A stretch of 47,819 bases of DNA. It comes from a virus. Of the stretch, positions 22,748 through 31,492 are shown piece by piece. The notes under the pieces are model-generated. The model was not told the origin of the DNA. It saw only the letters and a list, made by a program, of their open reading frames with translations, and made no database searches. Numbering within the stretch: position 1 is the first letter of the stretch; every line of letters begins with the position of its first letter. The translations under genes were made by a program, and so were the position numbers. The stretch is from IMG/VR virus record IMGVR_UViG_3300046533_000125, positions 1 through 47,819 of that record. One strand, 5' to 3'.

Positions 22748-22759
22748 TAGCATCCAGGC
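22748..22759 (+). promoter_or_regulatory. Leaderless-start element of the large terminase gene
   Basis: TAGCAT, six bases (CCAGGC), then ATG 22760. It comes directly after the terminator, so a new promoter is needed here; no ribosome-binding site is visible. Confidence 0.5.
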
Positions 22760-24304
22760 ATGACCCTGGCCGGAGCCATCCACCAAGTTGCGGACGAGTT
22801 GCGGATGCGGGCTCGTGCGGAGATCTACCGCACGGACCCGGTGTTGTGGATGCGGGAGCGGTTGAACAGCCGGTGCTGGTCCAAGCAACGCGAGATCTCC
22901 GAGTCCCTGGTGGTCAACAAAAAGACGGCGGTGAAGTCGTGCTTCGGGGTGGGTAAGACCTATCTCGCGGCGCTGTTGGTCTGCTGGTGGCTGGACGTAC
23001 ACCCTCCGGAGCAGACGGTGGTGGTCACCACCGCACCCACGGATTCACAGGTGAAGAAGCTGTTGTGGGAGTACATCCGGAAGATCCACCGCGAGAACCA
23101 CCTGAACGGTGATGTCACGGAGAATGCCGAATGGAAGTCCGAGAATCGTGACGTGATCGCGTACGGGCGGAAACCCGCCGACGCCAACATGTCCGCGTTC
23201 CAGGGGCAGCATCTGCGATACCTGTTGGTGATCGTGGACGAGGCGGGTGGTGTGCCGCAGATGATCTGGGACGGTGTGGACGCCATCACCACGATGGATA
23301 CCAACCGTGCGCTGGTCATCGGGAATCCGGAGGAGGCCAACACCGAGTTCGGCCGTATCTTTCTTGACGACGACCCGGTATGGAACAAGATCTCGATATC
23401 CGCGTACGACTCGCCCAACCTCACGGACGAGCACGAAGAACTGCCCAAGGAGATGTGCGAACTCCTCGTCTCCCGGCAATGGGTTCAGGAGCGGGAGAAG
23501 AAGTGGGGAGTAAAGGACAGGCGGTTCGTGTCCAAGGTGCTGGGTGAGTTCCCCCGTGAGGCCACGGACCAATTGTTCCCGCGCTCACTACTGCTGGCCG
23601 CTCAGGAGCGAACCATCTTCCCCGCGTCGGAGTCTCGCCCGGTACTCGGCGTAGACGTAGCCCGCTTCGGTGGTGACCGGACGGTCATCCTCAGCAATGA
23701 TGGTGGACACATCGAGATCAGTGCAGCATGGGACAAGTCCGATACATTTGATACGGCACAGCGGGTACATCAGTTGGCCATTCGACTCGGAGTAAAAGAA
23801 GTGCGGGTGGACGGCACAGGTCTGGGTGCGGGCGTCGTGGATCAACTGATGCATATCGAGCAGCACGTCTACTCGGTGATAGAGGTGAACGGTAGCGCTG
23901 CAAGTCCAGACATACGTCAATGGTGGAACTATCGCGCCTATGGGTACGACAATCTCCGGTCTCTCCTGCGAGACGGAAAGGTCGATCTGCCCGTGCAGGA
24001 CGACAGTCACGACAAGCCTGACAACGGTATGGAGGACGACGAGCCCAAATTGCTCAGCGATGAGCTGGAAGGGCAGCGGTACAAGTTCATGCGCGGGGCC
24101 ATGTTGATGGAGAGCAAGGACGACATCAAGCGTAGGGGAGGCAAGTCTCCCGACTACGCCGACGCCCTGGTGTATGCCACCCTGCCGTTCGACGCCGCGC
24201 TTCCGGGAGCCGAGCTGAACGCCGGGGACGTGGTGGATGTGGACGCGATGTCCGCGATCGAGGACGAACTGGTGCTGGGCCTGTACGCAATCTCTCCAGT
24301 CTAA
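22760..24304 (+). CDS. terL: Terminase large subunit
   Basis: 514 residues. Walker A K-S-C-F-G-V-G-K-T (59-67) and Walker B L-L-V-I-V-D-E-A (155-162) give the packaging ATPase; G-V-D-V-A-R-F-G-G-D (297-306) begins the RNase H-fold nuclease. These cut and pump DNA into the prohead. Length and order fit tailed-phage terminases. The nuclease half (from about 23,340) is noticeably less GC-rich in codon choice than the ATPase half. Confidence 0.9.
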   Translation: MTLAGAIHQVADELRMRARAEIYRTDPVLWMRERLNSRCWSKQREISESLVVNKKTAVKSCFGVGKTYLAALLVCWWLDVHPPEQTVVVTTAPTDSQVKKLLWEYIRKIHRENHLNGDVTENAEWKSENRDVIAYGRKPADANMSAFQGQHLRYLLVIVDEAGGVPQMIWDGVDAITTMDTNRALVIGNPEEANTEFGRIFLDDDPVWNKISISAYDSPNLTDEHEELPKEMCELLVSRQWVQEREKKWGVKDRRFVSKVLGEFPREATDQLFPRSLLLAAQERTIFPASESRPVLGVDVARFGGDRTVILSNDGGHIEISAAWDKSDTFDTAQRVHQLAIRLGVKEVRVDGTGLGAGVVDQLMHIEQHVYSVIEVNGSAASPDIRQWWNYRAYGYDNLRSLLRDGKVDLPVQDDSHDKPDNGMEDDEPKLLSDELEGQRYKFMRGAMLMESKDDIKRRGGKSPDYADALVYATLPFDAALPGAELNAGDVVDVDAMSAIEDELVLGLYAISPV

Positions 24305-24319
24305 AAGGGGAAAAGGTGG

Positions 24320-24331
24320 TAGCGTCCGGGG
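24320..24331 (+). promoter_or_regulatory. Possible leaderless-start element of the HNH gene
   Basis: TAGCGT, six bases (CCGGGG), ATG 24332. A purine-rich AAAAGGTGG lies 12 bases before ATG, so ordinary initiation is also possible. Confidence 0.35.
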
Positions 24332-24856
24332 ATGATCTCTGAGGTTGCACAGCGACAACTGGACAATCCCACCGAGTATGTGGCCGGGCCATCCAAGCGG
24401 TACCCCGATGGACTGCGGCGTCGGACGCCGTTGGGGATGAGGTTCAGCGAGCACTACGAACCTGGCAGTCCGGATGAATGCTGGATCTGGACCGGCAAGT
24501 GCCAATGGACGGGTCACGCCAAGTTCAACCTGGACAACACCTGGATGCAGGCGAGCCGGATCATGTTCTATCTGACCGAGGGTTACTTCCCTCCGGTGGT
24601 ACGCCACACCTGTGACAACCCCCCGTGTGTGAACCCGTATCACCTGCTGGGTGGGACACAGGCGGACAACCTGCGGGACATGTCGAATCGTGGTCGCGCA
24701 CGCGGTCAGAACATGACTCACTGCCTGCGAGGGCACCCGATCTCCGGACCTGACGCGGATGTCTACATCTCGAAACGTGGTCAGCGTCAGTGCCGCGCCT
24801 GCGTTCGGATCACGGTGAATCGGCGGCGCGCGCTTTATGGCAGGAGAAGGGCCTAG
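24332..24856 (+). CDS. HNH endonuclease between terminase and portal
   Basis: 174 residues. R-H92-T-C-D-N-P-P-C-V-N-P-Y-H104 is the HNH core, followed by N-L-R-D-M-S-N-R-G-R, as in the nuclease at 7703-8206. A second zinc-type pair (C131, H135, C154, C157) closes the protein. HNH proteins beside terminases can assist packaging in HK97-like phages, but this HNH_3 type also fits a homing endonuclease. Confidence 0.85.
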   Translation: MISEVAQRQLDNPTEYVAGPSKRYPDGLRRRTPLGMRFSEHYEPGSPDECWIWTGKCQWTGHAKFNLDNTWMQASRIMFYLTEGYFPPVVRHTCDNPPCVNPYHLLGGTQADNLRDMSNRGRARGQNMTHCLRGHPISGPDADVYISKRGQRQCRACVRITVNRRRALYGRRRA

Positions 24857-24865
24857 AATCCGGCC
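24854..24865 (+). promoter_or_regulatory. Leaderless-start element of the portal gene
   Basis: TAGAAT (five of six matches to the -10 consensus; its TAG is the HNH stop), six bases (CCGGCC), ATG 24866. The nearest purine-rich site is ~19 bases away. The 19 bases from ATCC to GGACAC are identical to the small terminase start. Confidence 0.5.
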
Positions 24866-26425
24866 ATGACGGACACGCCCAAGAGGGTGCGACCTGCCGC
24901 GCGCCCCCGTGCGGACGTGACGACGGAGGACCGGATCGACGCGGCCCTGTTCCACCAGATGCGGGAACGGCTGGACGAGGAGCTGAACACCACCGAACTG
25001 TTGCAGGAGAGCGTGGAGGATCTGCAACGGGCGGTGGACGAGATCGGGTGGGTGCCGGTCGGATCGTCCACCCCGCAGGGTCTGCGGCTGTCCACGATCC
25101 TGCGGTCCAGCGACGTGATGCGGGCGATGGTCGCCGGGAACCCGATGATCAAGAAGGGCGTCCGCGCCCGCGTCGGATTCATCTGGGGCGAGGGCATCCA
25201 TTACACGGTGGAGGGCGGGAAGTCCCAGCAGGGAAAGACCCCGCCCGCCATGCAGAAGATCATCGACGCCAATGACGACCTCGTATTCAACGACGCTGCC
25301 TACGAGGAATTGGAATCCGCTGCCGCGACGGACGGGAATCTGTTCTTCGTCATCGACAAGAAACGGCAGCGGATATTCCGGATGCCATTGTTACAGGTGG
25401 CGAACTGGACCCTGGACCCCCAGGACGGGGAGACCATCCAATTCATCCTGCGGCGCTGGTCCATTCAGACCATTGACGACAAGACCGGCCAGATCTTCTC
25501 GCAGTTCCAGCAGGCGTGGTACCCCACCGTCGAATACTTGGAGGATGGGGGTGTGCTCCCCGGCTCCATCGGGGAGTTCCCCGTCGAGCAGTACATGGCG
25601 GTCAACATCGTGCAGGTCAACAAGCAGCTCGGGTGGATCTGGGGCGTACCCGATCTGATGCCGGTGCTGTTCTGGGCGCAGGCGTACAAGGAGTTCCTGT
25701 CCAGCCAGTACAGCCTGGTCCGCTCGCTGGCCCGGTTTGCGTTCAAGGTCACGGACACCCGGCCGAAGGGCCAGGGGGCCAAGAGCGCGGCGGTCAAGCT
25801 CGCCCAGCCGGTCGGTGGATCATCGGAGTCAGGAGCCACGTCCACCCTGCCGGGTGGCATGGACCTGTCCGCGATCAACAAGAGCGGTGCCAATGTCGAT
25901 TTCGAGGCGGGGAAGCCGCTGGCGACGATGGTGGCGGCTGGTCTGGAGATCCCGCTGTCGGCCATGCTCGCGGAGGATGCCGGATCTGCGGACGCCTTGC
26001 TGGACCCCACCACCGCCAAGGCCATGCAGGCACGACAGAGGTTGTGGGCGGACGCCTTCGAGGACATGTTCCGCTACATGGGCATCGTGAAGCCCCGCGT
26101 GATCTTCCCGCCGATCCAGTCCGCGCCCGTCCACCGTGTGGTGCAGGCCATCATCACTGCCGCCGCCAGCGGGGTTCTCTACCCCGACGAGGTGCGCGGC
26201 CTGATCGTGAAGGCGATGCTGGACTATGGGATCGAACCAAAGCCGGGACTTCCTAAGCCTGGTGAGTGGACGGACTATGCCAACCCGGCGCAGCAGCATC
26301 CGGCTACATCACCGATTCCGACACCTGACCCGACTAATACCGGGACGCCAGGCAGCAAGAGCCCAGCGGGACCGGCTTTTGATGGCAGCCACGACCAACG
26401 ACCGAGCCAAGGTCCGTCGAGTTGA
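24866..26425 (+). CDS. Portal protein
   Basis: 519 residues, in portal position after the terminase. Features of the family are visible: an N-terminal helix pair, a wing with I-K-K-G-V-R-A-R-V-G-F-I-W-G, a clip-like central region, and a C-terminal P-L-S-A-M-L near residue 370. The last ~60 residues are Pro/Ser/Gly-rich and disordered. Forms the dodecameric DNA channel of the capsid. One GGGGGTGTGCT copy is inside it. Confidence 0.85.
   Translation: MTDTPKRVRPAARPRADVTTEDRIDAALFHQMRERLDEELNTTELLQESVEDLQRAVDEIGWVPVGSSTPQGLRLSTILRSSDVMRAMVAGNPMIKKGVRARVGFIWGEGIHYTVEGGKSQQGKTPPAMQKIIDANDDLVFNDAAYEELESAAATDGNLFFVIDKKRQRIFRMPLLQVANWTLDPQDGETIQFILRRWSIQTIDDKTGQIFSQFQQAWYPTVEYLEDGGVLPGSIGEFPVEQYMAVNIVQVNKQLGWIWGVPDLMPVLFWAQAYKEFLSSQYSLVRSLARFAFKVTDTRPKGQGAKSAAVKLAQPVGGSSESGATSTLPGGMDLSAINKSGANVDFEAGKPLATMVAAGLEIPLSAMLAEDAGSADALLDPTTAKAMQARQRLWADAFEDMFRYMGIVKPRVIFPPIQSAPVHRVVQAIITAAASGVLYPDEVRGLIVKAMLDYGIEPKPGLPKPGEWTDYANPAQQHPATSPIPTPDPTNTGTPGSKSPAGPAFDGSHDQRPSQGPSS
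25547..25557 (+). repeat. GGGGGTGTGCT copy 14
   Basis: Sense in the portal gene, Gly-Gly-Val-Leu. Confidence 0.9.
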
Positions 26426-26493
26426 CGGCCTCTGATGCGCCGTGAACCCGAACGGGTGATACCGTCAGCGCAACCCGCAGTTTGGAGTTGGTG

Positions 26494-27504
26494 ATGACGG
26501 CTAACCGTGTCCGAGTACATGAGACCATGGTGCTGGGCACGGTCGCACCGGAGAGTGCGGCAACCGGCCGGTTCGAGATCTGCATCATCGAGGGCGACCG
26601 GTGGGGATCATCGGGTTATTACCCGGCTGCCGTGGTGGAACGCGACGGGCCGAAGGTGTTCGGATCGGGCACCCAGATGTACCTGGATCACCCCACTGAG
26701 TCCGAGGCGTATGACCGCCCGGAACGGTCGGTGCGGGATCTCATCGGTGTCATCTCCAGCACACCCACGTGGAACGGTGACACCAAGAAGTTGATGGCCG
26801 AGGCCACGTTCTTCGGTCCTTATGCACAGACCCTCCATGAGATCGCTCCGCACGTGGGCATTTCGATCAACGCCTACGCACATCAGGAAGCGATGGAGGC
26901 CGGAGGACAGTTCGGGCCTGTGACCACGGAGTTCGTGGAGGCCGTGAGTGTTGATGTCGTCACCAAAGCCGGAGCCGGTGGTTCAATCGTGCGCGCAATC
27001 GAATCCGCGCGGACGCAGTTTCTCGCAGACCGACCGGCCCGCGAGCCCACAAAGAGGGAGAGTGAATCAGGAGTGGAGATCACTGACAAGACTCTCTCCG
27101 ACTTCACCACCGCGCTCACTGGCCTCACTTCGCTTCTGACCACTGAGGCAGAAGCGCGAGAGGCTGAGCGGGCGCGGCGTGCGGAGGAGGAGAAGCCGGA
27201 TGCACTCGCACTTGCGGGTGCGCTGGCGGAGGCCAAGCTACCCCGGCCGTATCAGGCCAGGGTCATCGAGGCCGTCCGTGCGGGCATGGCGGCGGATGTC
27301 GCCGTCAAGGCCGCACAGGACGAGCTGGCCGCAGTGCTGACCGAGTCCGGGTACGTCAAGCCCACGCCCCAGGCCCCGGCCGCGCCCGTGAAGATCGGCG
27401 CACCGCAGGGTGACGGGGCCGTCGTCTCGCTGCCCAACGGGCTCACCGTGGACATCAGCGAGGCCCGCGTCAACCGTGCGATCGGCAAGAAGGTGGCTGG
27501 CTGA
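26494..27504 (+). CDS. Capsid maturation protease with scaffold-like C-terminus
   Basis: 336 residues from ATG 26494-26496, which has TTGGAG 6 bases upstream; the in-frame TTG 12 bases earlier is rejected. The N-terminal ~165 residues resemble phage prohead proteases: Y-L-D-H66-P and G-I-S124-I-N-A are candidate catalytic His and Ser. The C-terminal half is a long charged helix (E-A-R-E-A-E-R-A-R-R-A-E-E-E) like a scaffold. Position between portal and capsid supports the call. Confidence 0.75.
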   Translation: MTANRVRVHETMVLGTVAPESAATGRFEICIIEGDRWGSSGYYPAAVVERDGPKVFGSGTQMYLDHPTESEAYDRPERSVRDLIGVISSTPTWNGDTKKLMAEATFFGPYAQTLHEIAPHVGISINAYAHQEAMEAGGQFGPVTTEFVEAVSVDVVTKAGAGGSIVRAIESARTQFLADRPAREPTKRESESGVEITDKTLSDFTTALTGLTSLLTTEAEAREAERARRAEEEKPDALALAGALAEAKLPRPYQARVIEAVRAGMAADVAVKAAQDELAAVLTESGYVKPTPQAPAAPVKIGAPQGDGAVVSLPNGLTVDISEARVNRAIGKKVAG

Positions 27505-27914
27505 TGGCACTCAACGAGGTCTTTGCCCCAGGCCCGGCCTGCCGCAAGCTGTCGCTCGGCCCGCTGGTCGGGACCGTAGCGATCGGTGACCCGGTCAAGG
27601 TCGGCCGTCTCAACGGGGTCGTCCAGACCGCCGTCCTGGCCACGGGCGATGCTGACCCGGTGACCAGCAACGCAGCCACCTACGCCACCGTCTGGGTGGA
27701 CGGGGCGTACAAGCTGACGGTCACGGTCACGGGCACGGTCAAGATCGGTGACCCGATCTTTGCCACTGTCACGGGCTCCAACTCCACGGTCGCACTCACC
27801 AACGTGACCGGTACCGGCAAGTTCATCTTCGGCACGGCGCTGGAGGCCAGTGCGGCTGGGACGGTCAAGATCACCGTCCTGCTCGCGCTGGACGCTGGCG
27901 TGGCGCTTCCGTAA
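27504..27914 (+). CDS. Head decoration protein (putative)
   Basis: 136 residues, ATG overlapping the protease stop as TGATG. Beta-rich, repeating 'G-x-V-x-I-G-D-P' segments (near 24-31 and 75-83) resemble DUF2190-type capsid cement proteins, which are placed just before the capsid gene in many phages. Confidence 0.7.
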   Translation: MALNEVFAPGPACRKLSLGPLVGTVAIGDPVKVGRLNGVVQTAVLATGDADPVTSNAATYATVWVDGAYKLTVTVTGTVKIGDPIFATVTGSNSTVALTNVTGTGKFIFGTALEASAAGTVKITVLLALDAGVALP

Positions 27915-27928
27915 GGGAAGGGAGAGAC

Positions 27929-29083
27929 ATGAGCACCAAGATGGATCGCCTTCCCCCGGAAGCGAAGGCCGTCCTCGTCCTGCTGGACGAGGCACTGCAA
28001 GGGGACCAGAAGGCGCAGCGCACCCTCAGGGACGCGGCGACCGGCTACAGCAAGCTGACGGAGGCCATCTCCACCAGCGACTTCGTCGGCATCTTCCAGA
28101 TGGCGATCAACGCCCAGGTGGAGCAGATCTACACCTGGGAGCCGTCGCTGTGGCAGGCGTGGGCGCGGGAATACAAGATGAAGGGTCTCCGCAAGGAGCA
28201 CTTCATCGACCTGTTCTCCGACTTCGGCAACCTGCCCGCCAGCAACGGCGGCGTACCCACGCTGCCGGGTGGTCTGCCGCGAGTTCCGGAAGGGACCGCC
28301 TACCCGGCGATCGCCTTCACCGGAGGCACCAAGGACATCTGGACCTACAAGACCGGTGCCCGGCTCGCCTTCACCTGGGAAGCCTGGAACAACGACGACT
28401 GGAACGTCCTCCAGCAGCTACCCCAGGCGATGGTCGTCCAGGCCCACCGCCAGGAGGATCTGTCGGCCACGTCGGTCCTGGTCAACACCACCGGGTTCAA
28501 CCCGGTGTGTTTCCCAGCGGCCAACATGCTGGGTGGCGGCGGTGCCGGAACCCAGGCCCCGCTGACGTTCACCTCGCTGACCAACGCCATCACGCAGGCG
28601 TCGTTGATCGCAGACCCGAACCGGGTCAACACGATCACCAAGTGGGCGCTGATCGTTCCGCGCTCGCTGGCCATCCAGGCGAACAACATCATCCGGTCCA
28701 TCCAGGTCGAACTTCCGACCTCGGACGGCAGCCGCATGTTCGTGGAGAACACGATCGGCAGCATCGTTGAGGTGATCGTCAACCCCTACTTGACGCTCCT
28801 CGCCAGTGGTGCCGCGTACAAGAACACGATGTGGATGCTGGCCCCGTACGCGGGCCAGGGCTCGGACCGCACCACCATCGTCCAGACGTTCGTTCGCGGG
28901 CGCGAGGAACCGGAGATGCGGATCAAGAACGACCAGGGCCAGGCCCTGGGTGGTGGAGCACTGGACGCCTACGAGGGTTCGTTCGACGCGGACGACACCC
29001 AGATCCGTATCCGGCACTTCACCAACACCGTCGTGTTGGACAGCACGGTCGGATTTGTCGCCTCCAAGGGCGACGGAACCTGA
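27929..29083 (+). CDS. Major capsid protein
   Basis: 384 residues, start ATG with GGGAG upstream. Position after protease and decoration genes and a helix-rich N-terminus followed by alternating strands fit an HK97-fold capsid protein. C-terminal segment (I-R-I-R-H-F-T-N-T-V-V-L-D) matches the usual closing strands. Followed by a terminator. Confidence 0.85.
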   Translation: MSTKMDRLPPEAKAVLVLLDEALQGDQKAQRTLRDAATGYSKLTEAISTSDFVGIFQMAINAQVEQIYTWEPSLWQAWAREYKMKGLRKEHFIDLFSDFGNLPASNGGVPTLPGGLPRVPEGTAYPAIAFTGGTKDIWTYKTGARLAFTWEAWNNDDWNVLQQLPQAMVVQAHRQEDLSATSVLVNTTGFNPVCFPAANMLGGGGAGTQAPLTFTSLTNAITQASLIADPNRVNTITKWALIVPRSLAIQANNIIRSIQVELPTSDGSRMFVENTIGSIVEVIVNPYLTLLASGAAYKNTMWMLAPYAGQGSDRTTIVQTFVRGREEPEMRIKNDQGQALGGGALDAYEGSFDADDTQIRIRHFTNTVVLDSTVGFVASKGDGT

Positions 29084-29106
29084 TCCTGACCCATGCCGGG
29101 TGGACG

Positions 29107-29138
29107 GCCCCGCTCGCGCTGGATAGCGTGAGCGGGGC
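29107..29138 (+). terminator. Terminator after the capsid gene
   Basis: GCCCCGCTC/GAGCGGGGC outer stem with CGCT/AGCG inner stem and GGAT loop, 23 bases after the capsid stop, followed by TGTTCAG. Confidence 0.65.
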
Positions 29139-29159
29139 TGTTCAGTACGGGAGGCAGAT

Positions 29160-29600
29160 GTGACGATCACGGATTTCACCTCCGACGTTGCCAAGGTCCG
29201 CGCCCTAATTCCAGACATCGAGGAGCTTCCGCACTCTGCCGACCCCTCGGGACCGGTCGAGTTCATCTTCTCCAACGCGCATCTCCAGGTGTTCCTGGAC
29301 TTGAACGAGGGTTCGATCCGCTACGCGGCGGCGGACGCCTGTGAAGTTCTCGGCACCTCTGAGGCCCTGATCCTCAAGGTGATCACCACCGAGGACTTGT
29401 CCACCGATGGTGCCAAGCTGATGGCCCAGTACATGGCTCGTGCCGCCATGCTGCGGACCACGGCGATTGACGAGGTGGACGGGTTCAACGTGGTGCCGTA
29501 CTACACACCGCTGGACCAGTGGTTCCGGCATCCCGAAGGTGTGTCGCCGTGGGGCACGTACACGCCGGGACTGATCGGGGTTCCTGTCCCGTGGCTCTGA
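29160..29600 (+). CDS. Head-to-tail adaptor
   Basis: 146 residues from GTG 29160-29162 behind GGGAGG. The helical centre (V-F-L-D-L-N-E-G-S-I-R-Y-A-A-A-D-A-C-E) is typical of phage head-tail adaptors of the gp6/gp15 type that ring the portal. Position first after the capsid supports this. Confidence 0.7.
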   Translation: MTITDFTSDVAKVRALIPDIEELPHSADPSGPVEFIFSNAHLQVFLDLNEGSIRYAAADACEVLGTSEALILKVITTEDLSTDGAKLMAQYMARAAMLRTTAIDEVDGFNVVPYYTPLDQWFRHPEGVSPWGTYTPGLIGVPVPWL

Positions 29601-30124
29601 ACACCCGCTCGACACTGGACCCGCGCTGGCCGTTCCACTCGCGTGAGGTACCGGCCGGGATGATGCTGGCCTACATCGAGGTAGCACACCCCCAGAGCGA
29701 CACCGCCGACTGGAACCCGATGCAGGGTGACGTGTTCGACGGGACCACCGACTACACGCTGCACTACCGGGGACCGGCGAGGGTGCAGCCCAACAACGAC
29801 TGGCGGGCGAGGGTCAAGAAGTGGGACGGTGACATCGTCACCGAGCACGCGGTCCGGTTCCAGATGCCGTTGGACCGCAACGAGATCACCAACCCGGAAC
29901 GGATGCCGGGCGAGAGTGTCACCGCGCTGGGCATCCTGCACGCCACGGATGTGATCCGCATCCTGGAACCGGCCAACCTGTTCGGGACCGATGTGGATGA
30001 GGAGATCACGCTGTTCACCTACGTGATCCGCAACCTGTCGCTGTCCAGCAACGCCTGGGTGCGGACCGCGCTGTGCGACATCATCGTGAACAATGTGACG
30101 CCGCTGACGGGGAACGGGATGTAG
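29591..30124 (+). CDS. Head-to-tail connector/stopper (putative)
   Basis: 177 residues from GTG 29591-29593, overlapping the adaptor by 10 bases; the long upstream frame is a shadow. Beta-rich with W-x-x-R-V-K-K-W. By order it should be the stopper-type connector. Carries a reverse-oriented GGGGGTGTGCT copy. Confidence 0.6.
   Translation: MALNTRSTLDPRWPFHSREVPAGMMLAYIEVAHPQSDTADWNPMQGDVFDGTTDYTLHYRGPARVQPNNDWRARVKKWDGDIVTEHAVRFQMPLDRNEITNPERMPGESVTALGILHATDVIRILEPANLFGTDVDEEITLFTYVIRNLSLSSNAWVRTALCDIIVNNVTPLTGNGM
29683..29693 (-). repeat. GGGGGTGTGCT copy 15
   Basis: Antisense in the connector gene, frame reads Ala-His-Pro-Gln. Confidence 0.9.
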
Positions 30125-30756
30125 TGGCTACCTATAACGGGGCGCGGATCGACCAGATCAACGAGCTGATCTCGCGCTTCACCTTCGATGCGGAACAGCT
30201 TCCGTTTGCGATGGAGAACGCCATGTTCGAGGCCGGATGGGCGGGCGTCGGACGGATGGAGGTCCGCATCAAGGACGCCATCACCGAGACCGGTGTGAAG
30301 CGTGCCCTCAAGGGCGGCAAGGGTCCGGGCCGTATCAAGACCGGTGGGCTGATCAACTCGTTGACGGCCGACGACGGCACGACGGTCCGGTCGTCGGTCT
30401 ACGGGACCAAGGTCCGTGCCGAGTTCGGGTACCTCCAGGCCGAGGAGGCAGGCCCCGACAGCCGTGAATACAAACAGGCAATGGCGCAGGAATTGGAGTA
30501 CTACACCATTTCCGGTTCGATGCTCGCATTGCAGCTCGGGTTCAACGTGTTCATGCAGCACATCTACACGTCCTTTGCCCAGGAATGGCGCGACCTGGAC
30601 AATGCCGCGAAGGCGAAGCAATTCCAGACCCGTGCCAATCGTGCGCGTGGTGCGGAAACCCGCCATCAGGTGTTCGTCACCAAGGTGGCCCCCGAACACG
30701 TGGGCGTCAGGGTCAAGCGGTACAAGATCAGCAAGGGCGGGAAGATCGCCAAATGA
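30124..30756 (+). CDS. Neck/tail-completion protein (HK97 gp10-like, putative)
   Basis: 210 residues from GTG 30124-30126 (TAGTG overlap). N-terminal helix then a central strand region with G-G-L-I-N-S-L, as in gp10-like proteins, and a basic C-terminus. Assignment rests mainly on gene order. Confidence 0.6.
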   Translation: MATYNGARIDQINELISRFTFDAEQLPFAMENAMFEAGWAGVGRMEVRIKDAITETGVKRALKGGKGPGRIKTGGLINSLTADDGTTVRSSVYGTKVRAEFGYLQAEEAGPDSREYKQAMAQELEYYTISGSMLALQLGFNVFMQHIYTSFAQEWRDLDNAAKAKQFQTRANRARGAETRHQVFVTKVAPEHVGVRVKRYKISKGGKIAK

Positions 30757-31211
30757 GCGACTGGGGAAACGAATATCCCGCATTGATCCAGAACATCGCG
30801 GAACATCTCGGGGGTGTGCTGACACCGGTCGGGGCCGTTGTGGTCATGGGGACCATCGCGGATGGTGAGGCCGCGCCGCGCACACCCACGGGTAACCTGC
30901 GCCCGTTCGTGGTGCTGGACTTCTCCTCACCGGAGGACACGTCCTCGGACTGGAGTATCACGGGTACCCAGGACCAGATGGGAATGTTCGGCGGGGCCGC
31001 GTTGTGCATCAGCGAGAGTTACATGAATACGATCAGGCTGGTCGGGTTGGTGGCCAATACGTTGCGCGGTTACCGACCTACTCCTGATTGCACGGAGATC
31101 GAGATCTATGCGTCCGTCACACGGCTCCCGGTGGACGCTCTGATGCACCCCTCACGCTTCTCCCAGACCGTGGGGTTCGGGTTGTCCATCGGTGCCACCG
31201 TGGTACCGTAA
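30753..31211 (+). CDS. Tail terminator (putative)
   Basis: 152 residues from ATG 30753-30755 (ATGA overlap). Begins with an N-terminal helix and has strand pairs R-P-F-V-V-L-D-F and I-E-I-Y-A-S-V, the layout of tail terminator proteins. Lies two genes before the tail tube. Contains one repeat copy read as Gly-Gly-Val-Leu. Confidence 0.6.
   Translation: MSDWGNEYPALIQNIAEHLGGVLTPVGAVVVMGTIADGEAAPRTPTGNLRPFVVLDFSSPEDTSSDWSITGTQDQMGMFGGAALCISESYMNTIRLVGLVANTLRGYRPTPDCTEIEIYASVTRLPVDALMHPSRFSQTVGFGLSIGATVVP
30810..30820 (+). repeat. GGGGGTGTGCT copy 16
   Basis: Sense in the tail terminator gene, Gly-Gly-Val-Leu. Confidence 0.9.
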
Positions 31212-31232
31212 GCCAGTTTCGAGGAGGATGCG

Positions 31233-31487
31233 ATGCCGCTCTACAAGCACAATGTCACCGGCAACGAGTTCACCGCCACGGAGGACTACGTCTCCGCGCT
31301 GCCCGAAGGGGCCGTGACCAAGATCGCGGACGAGTCTCCCGAGGAGGAAGCGGCCCGTCTCCAACAGGAAGCTGTCGAGAACAAGGTCGAGGTCGAGTTC
31401 GACGGTGACCCCGACGCTCCTCCGGCCGATGATGCCGAGGGCGAGTCGGCACCCAAGGCGACACGCGCTTCGGCCAAGAAGGGCTGA
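31233..31487 (+). CDS. Hypothetical acidic protein before the tail tube
   Basis: 84 residues behind GAGGAGG. A short ordered N-terminus followed by a Glu/Asp/Ala/Pro-rich tail that ends basic (R-A-S-A-K-K-G). Common at this place in actinophages; function unknown. Confidence 0.65.
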   Translation: MPLYKHNVTGNEFTATEDYVSALPEGAVTKIADESPEEEAARLQQEAVENKVEVEFDGDPDAPPADDAEGESAPKATRASAKKG

Positions 31488-31492
31488 ACCTG

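Noticed and set aside
23588-25201. 537-residue open frame on the minus strand
   Set aside because: Lies over terminase, HNH and portal genes with proven motifs.
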